A stretch of DNA of 64,000 nucleotides. Source: an uncultured Clostridia bacterium (GTDB lineage: Bacteria > Bacillota > Clostridia > Oscillospirales > Ruminococcaceae). Positions 20,395 to 29,762 of this stretch are shown here, piece after piece. The translations under genes were made by a program, and so were the position numbers. Position 1 is the stretch's first letter. Every line of letters begins with the position of its first letter. A model generated the notes under the pieces. The model was not told the origin of the DNA. It worked only from the letters and a program-made list of their open reading frames with translations, and did not search any database. The DNA lies in NCBI GenBank assembly GCA_947625735.1, contig CANQPL010000004.1, positions 56,681 to 120,680 of the forward strand. The letters run 5' to 3'.

Positions 20395-21552
20395 TCAGGC
20401 ATTCATTTTTGCCCTGTAGTCCTCTTTCAGACGTTCAAGGCGCTTTGCGTCCTCAATGCGCTTTGCCCTTGCATCGTCCTGTAGCTTTCTTGTCTCCTCA
20501 ATACCCGTAACAATAGTCTGCCATGTCTTTTCCAGCGTCTCAACCTGAATTGAGCTGCCGTTTGCAAGCATGGTAGTCATTTTAGTCTGCTCGACTGTGT
20601 TCTGAGCATTTTTCAGAAGAAGCTCATTTGTCTTGTCGTCAAGTGCTTTCATAGCGTTAGCCTGTATTCTCTGTCTTTTAAGCATGACCGCCTGAGCCAG
20701 CGACTGCTTGAATACCGGCATAGTGATGATAAACGCCGAGTTTATCTTTCTTATCAGATTTATATTGGAAAATTCCATTGCTTTGAGCATAGGAACAGTC
20801 TGCATCGCCACATTCTCGGCGATTTTCAGATCCATAACCCTCTGCTCCATAATGGCTCTTGTCTGCTCCAGTGTTTGCAGATCCATAGCCGCCGTACCCG
20901 AATCGGGACTTTGCTCCACCTTTACACGGAAGTCTGCGATATAAGCATCCAGCTCCTTGCAAGCCTGCTCTCCTGCCATAATGTATTTGAGAAGCTGCTT
21001 ATAATAGTCGATATTAGCGGTATACATTGTTTGCAGCTTTACATTTGACTGATTTATTTCACTCTCATACTTTTTGAGCTGGACATAGATCTTATCCACG
21101 TCCTCGCCCATGGTATGGTATTTATCAAGTATCTTGTCAAGCTGACGGCGCAGATTTGCGAACAGTCCCTTTTTCTCCTCTGTAAGCTCCTTTGCATCAA
21201 ACTGCTCCATTATATTTGCAAGGGCATTGAGCAGCTCGCTTGAATCGTCAAGCTGTGACATATTCATGGAATTTAAAACCTGATCCGATGCCTTTGAAAT
21301 TTCCTCGGCAACCTGATTTCCGAAAGCAATGATAGTGTTGGGATCGTTGACATTGATGGTGCTGACCAGCTTGTCGATCTCCTCACTTGAAGCAAGCTCC
21401 GCCGTAAGCCGTTCCTTGTCCGCCACGATGGAGTAGGTCTGCGGCTCAGCAATGTTAAGGTTTAGCTCCTCTGCGGGAGCGGGAGCTGAAACGACAACTG
21501 CTGCTTCGGCTTCGGGCTTTTTTTCCGATGAGGGTGTAAACTGAAGTGCCAT
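20395..21552 (-). CDS. TelA-like toxic anion resistance family protein
   Basis: TelA-like organisation: IAFGNQVAEEISKASDQVLN, coiled-coil helical core, TMLANGSSIQVETLEKTWQTIVTGIEET. Confidence 0.88.
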   Translation of the reverse strand: MALQFTPSSEKKPEAEAAVVVSAPAPAEELNLNIAEPQTYSIVADKERLTAELASSEEIDKLVSTINVNDPNTIIAFGNQVAEEISKASDQVLNSMNMSQLDDSSELLNALANIMEQFDAKELTEEKKGLFANLRRQLDKILDKYHTMGEDVDKIYVQLKKYESEINQSNVKLQTMYTANIDYYKQLLKYIMAGEQACKELDAYIADFRVKVEQSPDSGTAAMDLQTLEQTRAIMEQRVMDLKIAENVAMQTVPMLKAMEFSNINLIRKINSAFIITMPVFKQSLAQAVMLKRQRIQANAMKALDDKTNELLLKNAQNTVEQTKMTTMLANGSSIQVETLEKTWQTIVTGIEETRKLQDDARAKRIEDAKRLERLKEDYRAKMNA

Positions 21553-21575
21553 AATGATTTCCGCCTTTCATACTT

Positions 21576-23162
21576 TTATTTTATTCCGAAAAAATTTTTA
21601 AATAATCCGCCTTTTTTCTTTTTTCTTCCGGGATTGTCGGGAACCTTGAAATTGGGAACAGTAACATTGTTCACATACTCCCCCGCATAATGAGTTTCAA
21701 ATGCCGCATCAGATACATACGTTTCCACATCTCTGTAGCCGCATGGTGAGAAAACCGTAACATCAAAGCCGAGATAGGAAAACAAAAGAAGCTGCGTACA
21801 CTCCATTTTTGAAAACGTATCCTCTATGGCATCAATAACCACAAACTTCGGTACATCTTTAGTATAATCGTGCTGCATCATATGCCGCAGGATCGGTCTG
21901 TCCATATTAAGACCCGCATAAAGGACGTAGCTTACCATTTCGTCCTCGCTGTCCATCATAAGCAGTCCGTCATCAATGACTGCTTGCAGCTTTTCAAAGA
22001 TAAGATCTAAAAGCTCCTCTGAAATAAAGCCGTATTTATTGAGAGGTGAGCTTCTTATCCTGCGTATATCCAGCTTTTTTCCTCTGTGGTAGGGAGCATA
22101 TTCGGCAATAAGACCCGAATCTGCTGCGGGACGTGTAGGCTTTTTGCTTATGCAAACCGTAGAAGGTGTCAGCATATCGTCAATTTTTTTCCAGTATTCC
22201 CTCATATCCCCGCCGGGAACGCCGTTGATTTTTGCAAATACTGTCGGGATTATAACCCTGTCGCCCCTTACCTCAAAGCCCGAACGGTACTTTGCCTCCT
22301 GATCCCACAGCATGAACATTTCATCGTAGGTAGTTTTAAGCACCGCCGAATCCATCTTTGAAAACTGCCTGTCACGGAACATGGTATCCCCGCTGTAAAG
22401 CATGGTATCAAGCTCTCTTTCGGCATTGTAGGCGGTAGTGGCAATTTTTGCCTTGACAAGCCTTGTAGGGAACGGGAACACAGCCGATGTTCCGGGCAGC
22501 TCCTCTATCTGCATTTTTTCCGCAAAGGGACAGGCTTTAAATACATCAATTACCTTTTTATCGGGACATATGCACACCACGTCCATAGCGCACCGCTGGG
22601 CATAGCACAAAAACAGTACGTCCTCGGGAGCAGGGATACCGTAGTACATTATCATGGGGATCTTATCGGAAAAACCCGTACCGATAGCATTTGCAACGGT
22701 GTTTATCTTTTCCGCAAGAGGCAGACCCACCTCCATGATCCTGTCCCCCATACCCGCAGTCATATCCCCCAGAGCCTTCTGAGCAATATATGTGCGCCCG
22801 GGATCGTTTTTCAGAAAGATATAGCGGCAAAGAGCGGAAATAACAGCAGATCTTTTGCTAAAATCCACCCCCGAAAAAAAGCTCAGAGTGTTTTCCGTAG
22901 GCTTTGCAAGCGGTGTGTCGATAAAAGCAAAGGGACGCCGTGACTTTTTCATATCCTCACGCAGGGAGAAAATAAAGTTGCTGTAATTGTCACGGTCGGT
23001 ACATCCCGCCACCAACAGGAAATACACGGGCATCAACTGATCCTTTGTAAAATGTCCGCCTCTGGTGTAGAGCCGCATGGCGTGCTCCTCCAGCAGATCC
23101 TCGGATAATTTGTTAATATCAGCGGAAATGACCTCCACCGGCATATTCATTCCCGAGTTCAT
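21576..23162 (-). CDS. YceG-like protein (Ter-associated family, putative)
   Basis: Recalled similarity to the YceG_bac family partnered with TelA; 23-nt gap to the TelA-like gene. Confidence 0.55.
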   Translation of the reverse strand: MNSGMNMPVEVISADINKLSEDLLEEHAMRLYTRGGHFTKDQLMPVYFLLVAGCTDRDNYSNFIFSLREDMKKSRRPFAFIDTPLAKPTENTLSFFSGVDFSKRSAVISALCRYIFLKNDPGRTYIAQKALGDMTAGMGDRIMEVGLPLAEKINTVANAIGTGFSDKIPMIMYYGIPAPEDVLFLCYAQRCAMDVVCICPDKKVIDVFKACPFAEKMQIEELPGTSAVFPFPTRLVKAKIATTAYNAERELDTMLYSGDTMFRDRQFSKMDSAVLKTTYDEMFMLWDQEAKYRSGFEVRGDRVIIPTVFAKINGVPGGDMREYWKKIDDMLTPSTVCISKKPTRPAADSGLIAEYAPYHRGKKLDIRRIRSSPLNKYGFISEELLDLIFEKLQAVIDDGLLMMDSEDEMVSYVLYAGLNMDRPILRHMMQHDYTKDVPKFVVIDAIEDTFSKMECTQLLLFSYLGFDVTVFSPCGYRDVETYVSDAAFETHYAGEYVNNVTVPNFKVPDNPGRKKKKGGLFKNFFGIK

Positions 23163-23219
23163 CTGAAAATATCGCCGCCCTTTCACTGTTTTGCACAAAG
23201 TGTATATATGCACTATTAT

Positions 23220-23249
23220 ATTATACTACATATTTATATTTTTTGTCAA
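23220..23249 (-). promoter_or_regulatory. Promoter upstream of the YceG/TelA/leuCDB unit
   Basis: Minus strand TTGACA-18-TATAAT. Confidence 0.7.
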
Positions 23250-23358
23250 GTAGTATTTTGTAAATTTAATCTTTGAAATGGTAAAAGCAAGGAGCAGCAC
23301 GGTATAATTCTCATGCCCCTTGCTTTATCCTGCCACGCTTAATGTAAATTAATATTTT

Positions 23359-25026
23359 TTATTCTCGTCCCCCTATAAGTCCGCTGTTATTGATAGCGGA
23401 AACAAGTGCGGATACAGACGCATCAATAATATCCGTCCTTATTCCTGCACCCCAGAATACGCCCTTGTCCGTTTCGATACCCACATACGCCGCCGCATGG
23501 GACTGAGAGCTTGTTTCGAGAGCGTGTTCCTGATAGGTCACCAGCTTGTAATCAAGACCCATTCCGTCCTTTACCGCATTGGATACAGCGTCAAGTCTGC
23601 CGTTGCCTACAGCCTCACGGGTAATTATTCTGCCGTCCTTGTGCATTGTCACTGTTGCGGTAATGCCGTTTACCTGTGCAAAATGGGCTTCATCTATCTT
23701 GAAATCTGTTTCGATATTTACGTATTTTTCCAGGAATATTTTCTTTATCTCGTCGGGCTTTAACTCCTTGTGTGTATGGTCGGAAACGTCCTTGACCGCA
23801 TAGCCGAAGCTCTCACGCATTTTCGGAGGCATATCTATACCGAACATCTGCTCCATGATGTAGCCGATGCCGCCCTTGCCCGACTGAGAATTTATTCGGA
23901 TAACATCAGCCTCGTATTCTCTTCCCACGTCCTTCGGGTCAATAGGCAGATAAGGCACATTCCAGTGTTCGGGATCCTTTTCATCTCTCCACTTCATTCC
24001 CTTGGCGATAGCGTCCTGATGAGATCCCGAAAAGGCAGCAAATACAAGTCTCCCCGCATAAGGAGTTCTCTCGTAGACCTTCATGCGTGTCACTCTCTCG
24101 TACAGCTCAACCAGCGACTGCATATCCGAAAAATCAAGTCCCGGATCAACGCCCTGTGAATACATATTCATTGCCAGTGTAACAATATCAACATTGCCCG
24201 TCCTCTCGCCGTTTCCGAAGCAGGTACCCTCTATGCGGTCGCCGCCTGCCAGCAGACCCATTTCCGCATCTGCCACTGCACAGCCCCTGTCATTATGCGG
24301 ATGCAGAGAAATTATAACATTCTCCCTGTCATGAAGATTCTCGCTCATGTACTCGATCTGAGAAGCGTAAACATGAGGCATTGAAAGCTCCACCGTCACA
24401 GGCAGATTAATAATGACCTTGTTGTCGGGAGTGGGCTTCCAGATATCTATGACCGCATTGCATACCTCCAGCGCATACTCAGGCTCAGTGCCTGTAAAGG
24501 ACTCGGGAGAATACTCGAAAATAAATTCGCCCTCATACTTATCCTTATATTCCATAAAGAGCTTTGCACCGCTGACGGCTATCTCCTTTATCTCCTCCTT
24601 TGACTTTCTGAACACCTGCTCACGCTGTGCCACGGAGGTGGAATTATACAGATGAACAATTGCCTTTTTGCAGCCCTTTAATGCCTCAAAGGTCTTTTTT
24701 ATGATATGCTCTCTTGACTGTGTGAGCACCTGTATAACAACATCATCAGGTATGAGATCACGCTCTATGAGGGCACGGCAGAACTCATACTCAGTTTCGG
24801 AAGCAGCAGGAAATCCTATCTCTATTTCCTTGAAGCCTATCTCAACCAGCTTTGCAAAAAATTCCAGCTTTTCCTCCAGACTCATAGGTATGATAAGAGC
24901 CTGATTGCCGTCTCTCAGGTCCACCGAACACCATGCAGGCGCATGGTCGATATATTCCTTATTTGTCCATTTCATGCAGCTTACAGGCGGCATATAGTAT
25001 CCTCTTGCATATTTTGAAGCGTTCAT
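23359..25026 (-). CDS. leuA: 2-isopropylmalate synthase
   Basis: CSVDLRDGNQALIIPMSLEEKLEFF; SLHPHNDRGCAVADAEMGLLAGGDRIEGTCFGNGERTGNVDIV; RBS GGGAGGA. Confidence 0.97.
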   Translation of the reverse strand: MNASKYARGYYMPPVSCMKWTNKEYIDHAPAWCSVDLRDGNQALIIPMSLEEKLEFFAKLVEIGFKEIEIGFPAASETEYEFCRALIERDLIPDDVVIQVLTQSREHIIKKTFEALKGCKKAIVHLYNSTSVAQREQVFRKSKEEIKEIAVSGAKLFMEYKDKYEGEFIFEYSPESFTGTEPEYALEVCNAVIDIWKPTPDNKVIINLPVTVELSMPHVYASQIEYMSENLHDRENVIISLHPHNDRGCAVADAEMGLLAGGDRIEGTCFGNGERTGNVDIVTLAMNMYSQGVDPGLDFSDMQSLVELYERVTRMKVYERTPYAGRLVFAAFSGSHQDAIAKGMKWRDEKDPEHWNVPYLPIDPKDVGREYEADVIRINSQSGKGGIGYIMEQMFGIDMPPKMRESFGYAVKDVSDHTHKELKPDEIKKIFLEKYVNIETDFKIDEAHFAQVNGITATVTMHKDGRIITREAVGNGRLDAVSNAVKDGMGLDYKLVTYQEHALETSSQSHAAAYVGIETDKGVFWGAGIRTDIIDASVSALVSAINNSGLIGGRE

Positions 25027-25136
25027 AACAAATTCCTCCCTGAAATTTTTAAAATTTAATGTACGGGGAAACGGCTTCCCCAAAAAATCTTATGTTATAT
25101 AGGTCACTTAGCATAAAAACCGCCCCCTTAAAATCA

Positions 25137-25420
25137 AAAAACCCGTCTCTTAGAAAGCCTTAAAGACTTTCAAGAGACGAGCATACCTACCCGTGTTACC
25201 ACTCTTGTTCGTGAACGGCTCACACCGTACACCTCAGCACGCATCTGACAATGCGCCTCTCTGTAACGGGAGAACCCGTCGGCACCTAATCGTCCTCTGA
25301 CTTTCAGCCCGATGCTCGGGGAGGAGTTATCACCGTATCCCCATACTGCGTCACACCTGCCCGCAGCTCTCTGAAAAGGATATACGTTCTTGATTCCCGT
25401 CATCGCATTTGAAATATATT
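25137..25420 (-). ncRNA. T-box leader upstream of leuA
   Basis: Minus strand contains the T-box core AGAGTGGTAACACGGGTAGG followed by terminator CTCGTCTCTTGAAAG...CTTTCTAAGAGACGGGTTTTTT; long structured 5' region with AGAGAGCTGCGGGCAGG. Confidence 0.93.
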
Positions 25421-25426
25421 ATTATC

Positions 25427-25455
25427 AGTATATCATGATTTTTTTTATTTGTCAA
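25427..25455 (-). promoter_or_regulatory. Promoter of the leuA T-box transcript
   Basis: Minus strand TTGACA-17-TATACT. Confidence 0.82.
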
Positions 25456-25663
25456 GAGTTTTTTTAATTTTTTTCAAATGACTATTTTTTAACGGACAAT
25501 AAAGGGGCATTTATACCGTAATGCACCGCTCACGTCCGTGTGGGCAGATGTTAACAAAAATTAGCTTTATCGGTAAAAAAATATTGTTGAAACCTTATGA
25601 TGAAAAGTGTATAATGTAATATGGTTAGATGTAGGATAACAGCGGAAAGGAGTATGTGCAAAA

Positions 25664-27577
25664 ATGAAAAGGAAAACCATTGCAGTGTGCGTTACAGGGT
25701 ATAACTGGGAGTGCGAAAGCCGCATCATCTTTGGAATATGGGAAAAATGCCGTGAAAACGACATCAATCTGCTGGTTTTTGCCTCCTTTGTACGCAAGCC
25801 CGAGTTAAGCTCGGACAAAACACTTCCCGAAAGTATCATTCTCGGTGAAACCGAAATATACCGCCTTATTAATTACGACCTTATAGACGGCATTGTTATG
25901 CTGGGCGATTCCATGATAAGCGAGGAGCTGATAGACAGGATCGCCGAAAATGCGGGAAACAAGCATATTCCCATAATCAACGTAAACGACTCCAACCACA
26001 TCATGGACAGCAATGTTCTTATCAGCGACAGTCTGGGAATGGAATACGCCGTCCGTCATCTGGTGGAGGAACACGGACTGAAAAGAATAAATTTTATCGG
26101 CGGATTCCCCGGCAATCAGCAGACCGAGGAGCGTCTTGCCGCCTATAAACGTGTGCTGGAGGAGCATCATATCACGATCGAAGAAAGCCGGATCGCCTAC
26201 GGTGAATTCTGGAAAAAAGCCGCCGACTGCACAGAAAGTTTCCTACAGACAGAGCCGCTGCCCGAGGCGATCGTATGCGCCAGCGACACAATGGCATTTT
26301 TCTGCATGGATAAGCTGAAGGAACACGGTCTGCGGATACCCGAGGATATTGCCGTGACAGGGTTTGACGGGATAAAGGACTGCGAACAGTATGACCCTCC
26401 CCTTACAACCATACGCAGGGATTATGCCGAAATGGGGAGACTGGCATTTGACAGCATTGTCGGTGTCTGGAACGGCATCACACCGCCAAAGGAACAGTAC
26501 GTGGAATCCAAACTGGTGCAAAACCGCTCCTGCGGCTGCTCCATGCCCGAGGAAACGCCCGATCATGACTTTTATACAAAGCAATACGGTGAGCTGAATC
26601 TTTTCAGGGAGTTTAATGCCTATATATTAGATATGAATACTAAATTTGCCTGTGCGTCCACATCGGCGGAGCTGTATACGGACATGGTGCGGGGAGCGCA
26701 GTTTTTCCACCTGAACCGCCTGTACGTCTGCATATGCTCCAACGTGGAATACGGCAGCAAGGGGTACGATCCCGACAAGGAACGCCCGAAATTCATCGGT
26801 CTGTCCGATACCATGATCTCCATGCTGAAATTCGGTCACGATACACCCGTTGGTACTCCCTTTGCGACCCGCAGTCTGGTACCCGATGCTATACTGGAGG
26901 AGGACAAGGCAGTGTTCTTTGCCTTTTCGCCTCTCTACTTCAAGGATACATTTCTGGGATACCTTGCCTACGAGCCTACAGGCATCAAGGGCGCAGGGGA
27001 TTTCTTCGCCACATGGGTCACGTCCATTGCCAACAATGCAGGCAGCTTTTACATGAAAAACGAGCTTGAATGTGTGGTGACGGAGCTTGAAAATCTGTAT
27101 ATCCGTGACCCGCTGACAGGACTTTATAACAGACGGGGAATGCTGCGTCTTGGCAGGTCGCTCATGGAATCCGCAAGATATCACAGCGAGAGCGTGACTA
27201 TCATCTGTGCGGACATTGACGGTTTGAAGCCCATTAACGATATATACGGTCATGAGGCGGGAGATAATGCCATTCTGCAAACTGCGTATGCTATCAGACG
27301 TGCAATGCCCGAGGGCAGCATATGCGTTCGTACGGGCGGCGATGAATTCTGCATAATAGCAAGCATCGACGAAGCACAGACCGCTGAATATGTGGCAAAG
27401 ATCGGCAAATATCTGGAGGAGTACAACCGCACCGGAGAGGTGCCGTACACCGTAGGGTGCAGCTGCGGCTATTACAGCATTTCTGCGGGAAAGCTGTTTA
27501 CCATAGACGATATGGTAAAGATAGCAGACGCCAATATGTATGCGGAAAAAAACAAGAAAAAAGCCGGAAGAATCTGA
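25664..27577 (+). CDS. Fusion of LacI-type periplasmic-binding-fold sensor and GGDEF diguanylate cyclase
   Basis: N-terminal LacI-like effector domain (VTGFDGIKDCEQYDPPLTTIRRDYAEMGRLAFDSI) and C-terminal DPLTGLYNRRGM...VRTGGDEFCII. Confidence 0.93.
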   Translation: MKRKTIAVCVTGYNWECESRIIFGIWEKCRENDINLLVFASFVRKPELSSDKTLPESIILGETEIYRLINYDLIDGIVMLGDSMISEELIDRIAENAGNKHIPIINVNDSNHIMDSNVLISDSLGMEYAVRHLVEEHGLKRINFIGGFPGNQQTEERLAAYKRVLEEHHITIEESRIAYGEFWKKAADCTESFLQTEPLPEAIVCASDTMAFFCMDKLKEHGLRIPEDIAVTGFDGIKDCEQYDPPLTTIRRDYAEMGRLAFDSIVGVWNGITPPKEQYVESKLVQNRSCGCSMPEETPDHDFYTKQYGELNLFREFNAYILDMNTKFACASTSAELYTDMVRGAQFFHLNRLYVCICSNVEYGSKGYDPDKERPKFIGLSDTMISMLKFGHDTPVGTPFATRSLVPDAILEEDKAVFFAFSPLYFKDTFLGYLAYEPTGIKGAGDFFATWVTSIANNAGSFYMKNELECVVTELENLYIRDPLTGLYNRRGMLRLGRSLMESARYHSESVTIICADIDGLKPINDIYGHEAGDNAILQTAYAIRRAMPEGSICVRTGGDEFCIIASIDEAQTAEYVAKIGKYLEEYNRTGEVPYTVGCSCGYYSISAGKLFTIDDMVKIADANMYAEKNKKKAGRI

Positions 27578-27640
27578 CCGCAGCGGTATTATCATACCGC
27601 TTTGTCCGACTGTTTTGCATATACAATAATTTTACCCATA

Positions 27641-27690
27641 AAGGCAGCACCGCATAAAGAACTCACAAAGACTTTATGCGGTGCTGCCTT
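27641..27690. repeat. Perfect 19-bp inverted repeat hairpin
   Basis: AAGGCAGCACCGCATAAAG / CTTTATGCGGTGCTGCCTT, 12-nt loop, no U-tract. Confidence 0.85.
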
Positions 27691-27872
27691 AAAAATATGC
27701 TGCACACATAAAAGCAAAACCGATTTTTATACACTCAGATGCATTTTTTGACAAACCGGTCAGCAGACGCTTACTCTATTATATCAAAATACATTTCATT
27801 GTTAAATTAAAAAATTTTTTCGTATTACCTCAGCATATTACTGTCAACTCACACCTGCACCTGTGGGAAAGC

Positions 27873-28406
27873 TCACAGCCTCTCCATAACAAAATCAACG
27901 ATCCTGTCCACATCTGCAAGAGCGCCCCTGCCCAGATCCCCGCAGGCAAGCCTTGCCTCCCTCGGCTCAACAAAAAGATAACCCAGCTCCGCAAGAGTGC
28001 GGATATTTCTCTGTGTAACGGGATTTTCATACATTGCAGTGTTCATGGCTGGACAGATAACAACGGGAATACCTCTTACCGCCATAAAAACAGTAGTCAG
28101 CATATCATCTGCGATACCCGATGCAGCCTTGCCTATAAAATTTGCGGTGGCAGGAGCAATAAGCATAAGGTCTGCCGACTTTGCAAGAGAAATGTGCTGT
28201 ACCTCACTCGGAACATATTCATCAAACATATCTGTGCAGACCTTGTTTTTGGTAAGTGTCTGCAAGGTCAGAGGAGTTATGAACTTCTGCGCAGCATATG
28301 TCATTATGCAGTGAACGGAAAAGCCCTCCTTTGTAAGACGATTTGCAATGTCCGCAGTCTTATATGCGGCAATGCTCCCCGTACACCCGAGTATAATATT
28401 TTTCAT
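27873..28406 (-). CDS. coaC: Phosphopantothenoylcysteine decarboxylase (stand-alone)
   Basis: MKNIILGCTGSIAAYKTADIANRLTKEGF; ICPAMNTAMYENPVTQRN. Confidence 0.92.
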   Translation of the reverse strand: MKNIILGCTGSIAAYKTADIANRLTKEGFSVHCIMTYAAQKFITPLTLQTLTKNKVCTDMFDEYVPSEVQHISLAKSADLMLIAPATANFIGKAASGIADDMLTTVFMAVRGIPVVICPAMNTAMYENPVTQRNIRTLAELGYLFVEPREARLACGDLGRGALADVDRIVDFVMERL

Positions 28407-29140
28407 GTCCTTACCTCCGCTCTCTGAAGCACAGCAAAAGCTACTCCTCTTGCTATCTCCTGCTTTGTAAAGAAAGTGCCGATACATTCGTCTTTATCAA
28501 GCAAAAACCCCGTATGCTCCTCTCCGTGAATGGTACTGCTGTCATTTGCAAGCACAAGATCGCAGTTATTGCTGATAAGAAGTCTGCGGGCAGTATCAAA
28601 AAGCTCCTCACGGCTCACATTGCTAAGGAGCTTGAATCCCACTATCACCGCATCGGGAAACAGTCCCCTCAGACTTCCGATAATTTTGGGAGTCTGTTTT
28701 AAGAGTATCATGGGAGAACTAAGAGCGGAGCTTATCTTGCTTTCTCTCGGCTTCTCCGAAAGGACGGCAAGAGCCTTTTGAATACCCCCCTCTCCCGCTT
28801 TTTTAAGCTCACAGTCAAGCTCATCGGCAGTGAAAACAGCCGCCGCAGTATAATCACTGACTGCCATTGAATGGATAACGGCATCTATCCTGTAATTCTC
28901 CGAAATCTCCTTTATCCTCTCTGCGGCGCAGAAGGAGGAATCCGCCCTTATTATCCTTGCCTTTTCACAGTCGGGTCTTACCGCATTATCGGGACAGATA
29001 ACAAATATTTCATCTGCACGCTCGTCACGGGACAGCTCATTTACAATAAGACTTCCGAGCCTTCCTGTGCTTGTATTGGTTATGCTCCTCACATTATCTA
29101 TAGGCTCTCTTGTACCTCCGAGAGTGACAAGAATTTTCAT
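28403..29140 (-). CDS. coaB: Phosphopantothenate-cysteine ligase (stand-alone CoaB)
   Basis: MKILVTLGGTREPIDNVRSITNTSTGRLG; overlaps coaC by 4 nt. Confidence 0.9.
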   Translation of the reverse strand: MKILVTLGGTREPIDNVRSITNTSTGRLGSLIVNELSRDERADEIFVICPDNAVRPDCEKARIIRADSSFCAAERIKEISENYRIDAVIHSMAVSDYTAAAVFTADELDCELKKAGEGGIQKALAVLSEKPRESKISSALSSPMILLKQTPKIIGSLRGLFPDAVIVGFKLLSNVSREELFDTARRLLISNNCDLVLANDSSTIHGEEHTGFLLDKDECIGTFFTKQEIARGVAFAVLQRAEVRT

Positions 29141-29266
29141 CGGTATCTCCTCCTTGCATAATAAAGAGCTTTTTATGGTAAAACATACGGGTCTTAATGC
29201 CGTCAGATCGTCATATACATAAAAAGACAGGCAGTCCGATCAAAAAAATCAAAGGAGCTGATACCC

Positions 29267-29737
29267 ATGAAAAAACACGGACTTACCGAGCTTTTTATTT
29301 TTATTGTGACAGCCGAGCTTACAGGAGTGCTTTCCTCACTTGTTTCGGGCGGATACGGGGATTACCGCACTGTGAACAAGCCCCCGCTTTCGCCTCCGGG
29401 TTGGGTGTTTCCAGTCGTATGGACGGTGCTTTACGCCCTGATCGGAGCAAGTGCATATCTTGTATGGTCGGCAGACGCCCCCGAACTAAAGAAACAGAAT
29501 GCTTTGCGGGTCTACTATTTTCAGATGATACTGAATTTTCTCTGGAGCATTATTTTCTTCCGCTTTGGTCTTTACACCGCAGCGGCAGCGGAGCTTATCC
29601 TCCTCATCGCGGCGGTAACGGTAATGACGGTAAAATTTTTCGGGATACGTCCGTTGGCGGGATATCTTAACCTGCCCTATATTGCGTGGCTTTTGTTTGC
29701 ACTTTATTTAAATATCGGTACTGCACTGCTCAACTGA
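29267..29737 (+). CDS. TspO/MBR family tryptophan-rich sensory protein
   Basis: NKPPLSPPGWVFPVVWTVLYALIGASAYLVW; QMILNFLWSIIFF. Confidence 0.95.
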   Translation: MKKHGLTELFIFIVTAELTGVLSSLVSGGYGDYRTVNKPPLSPPGWVFPVVWTVLYALIGASAYLVWSADAPELKKQNALRVYYFQMILNFLWSIIFFRFGLYTAAAAELILLIAAVTVMTVKFFGIRPLAGYLNLPYIAWLLFALYLNIGTALLN

Positions 29738-29762
29738 TTTTTTCTGATACAAAGAACAGTTA

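Noticed and set aside
26627-27595. 322-aa minus-strand ORF
   Set aside because: Antisense shadow of the intact GGDEF fusion gene; no recognisable domain.
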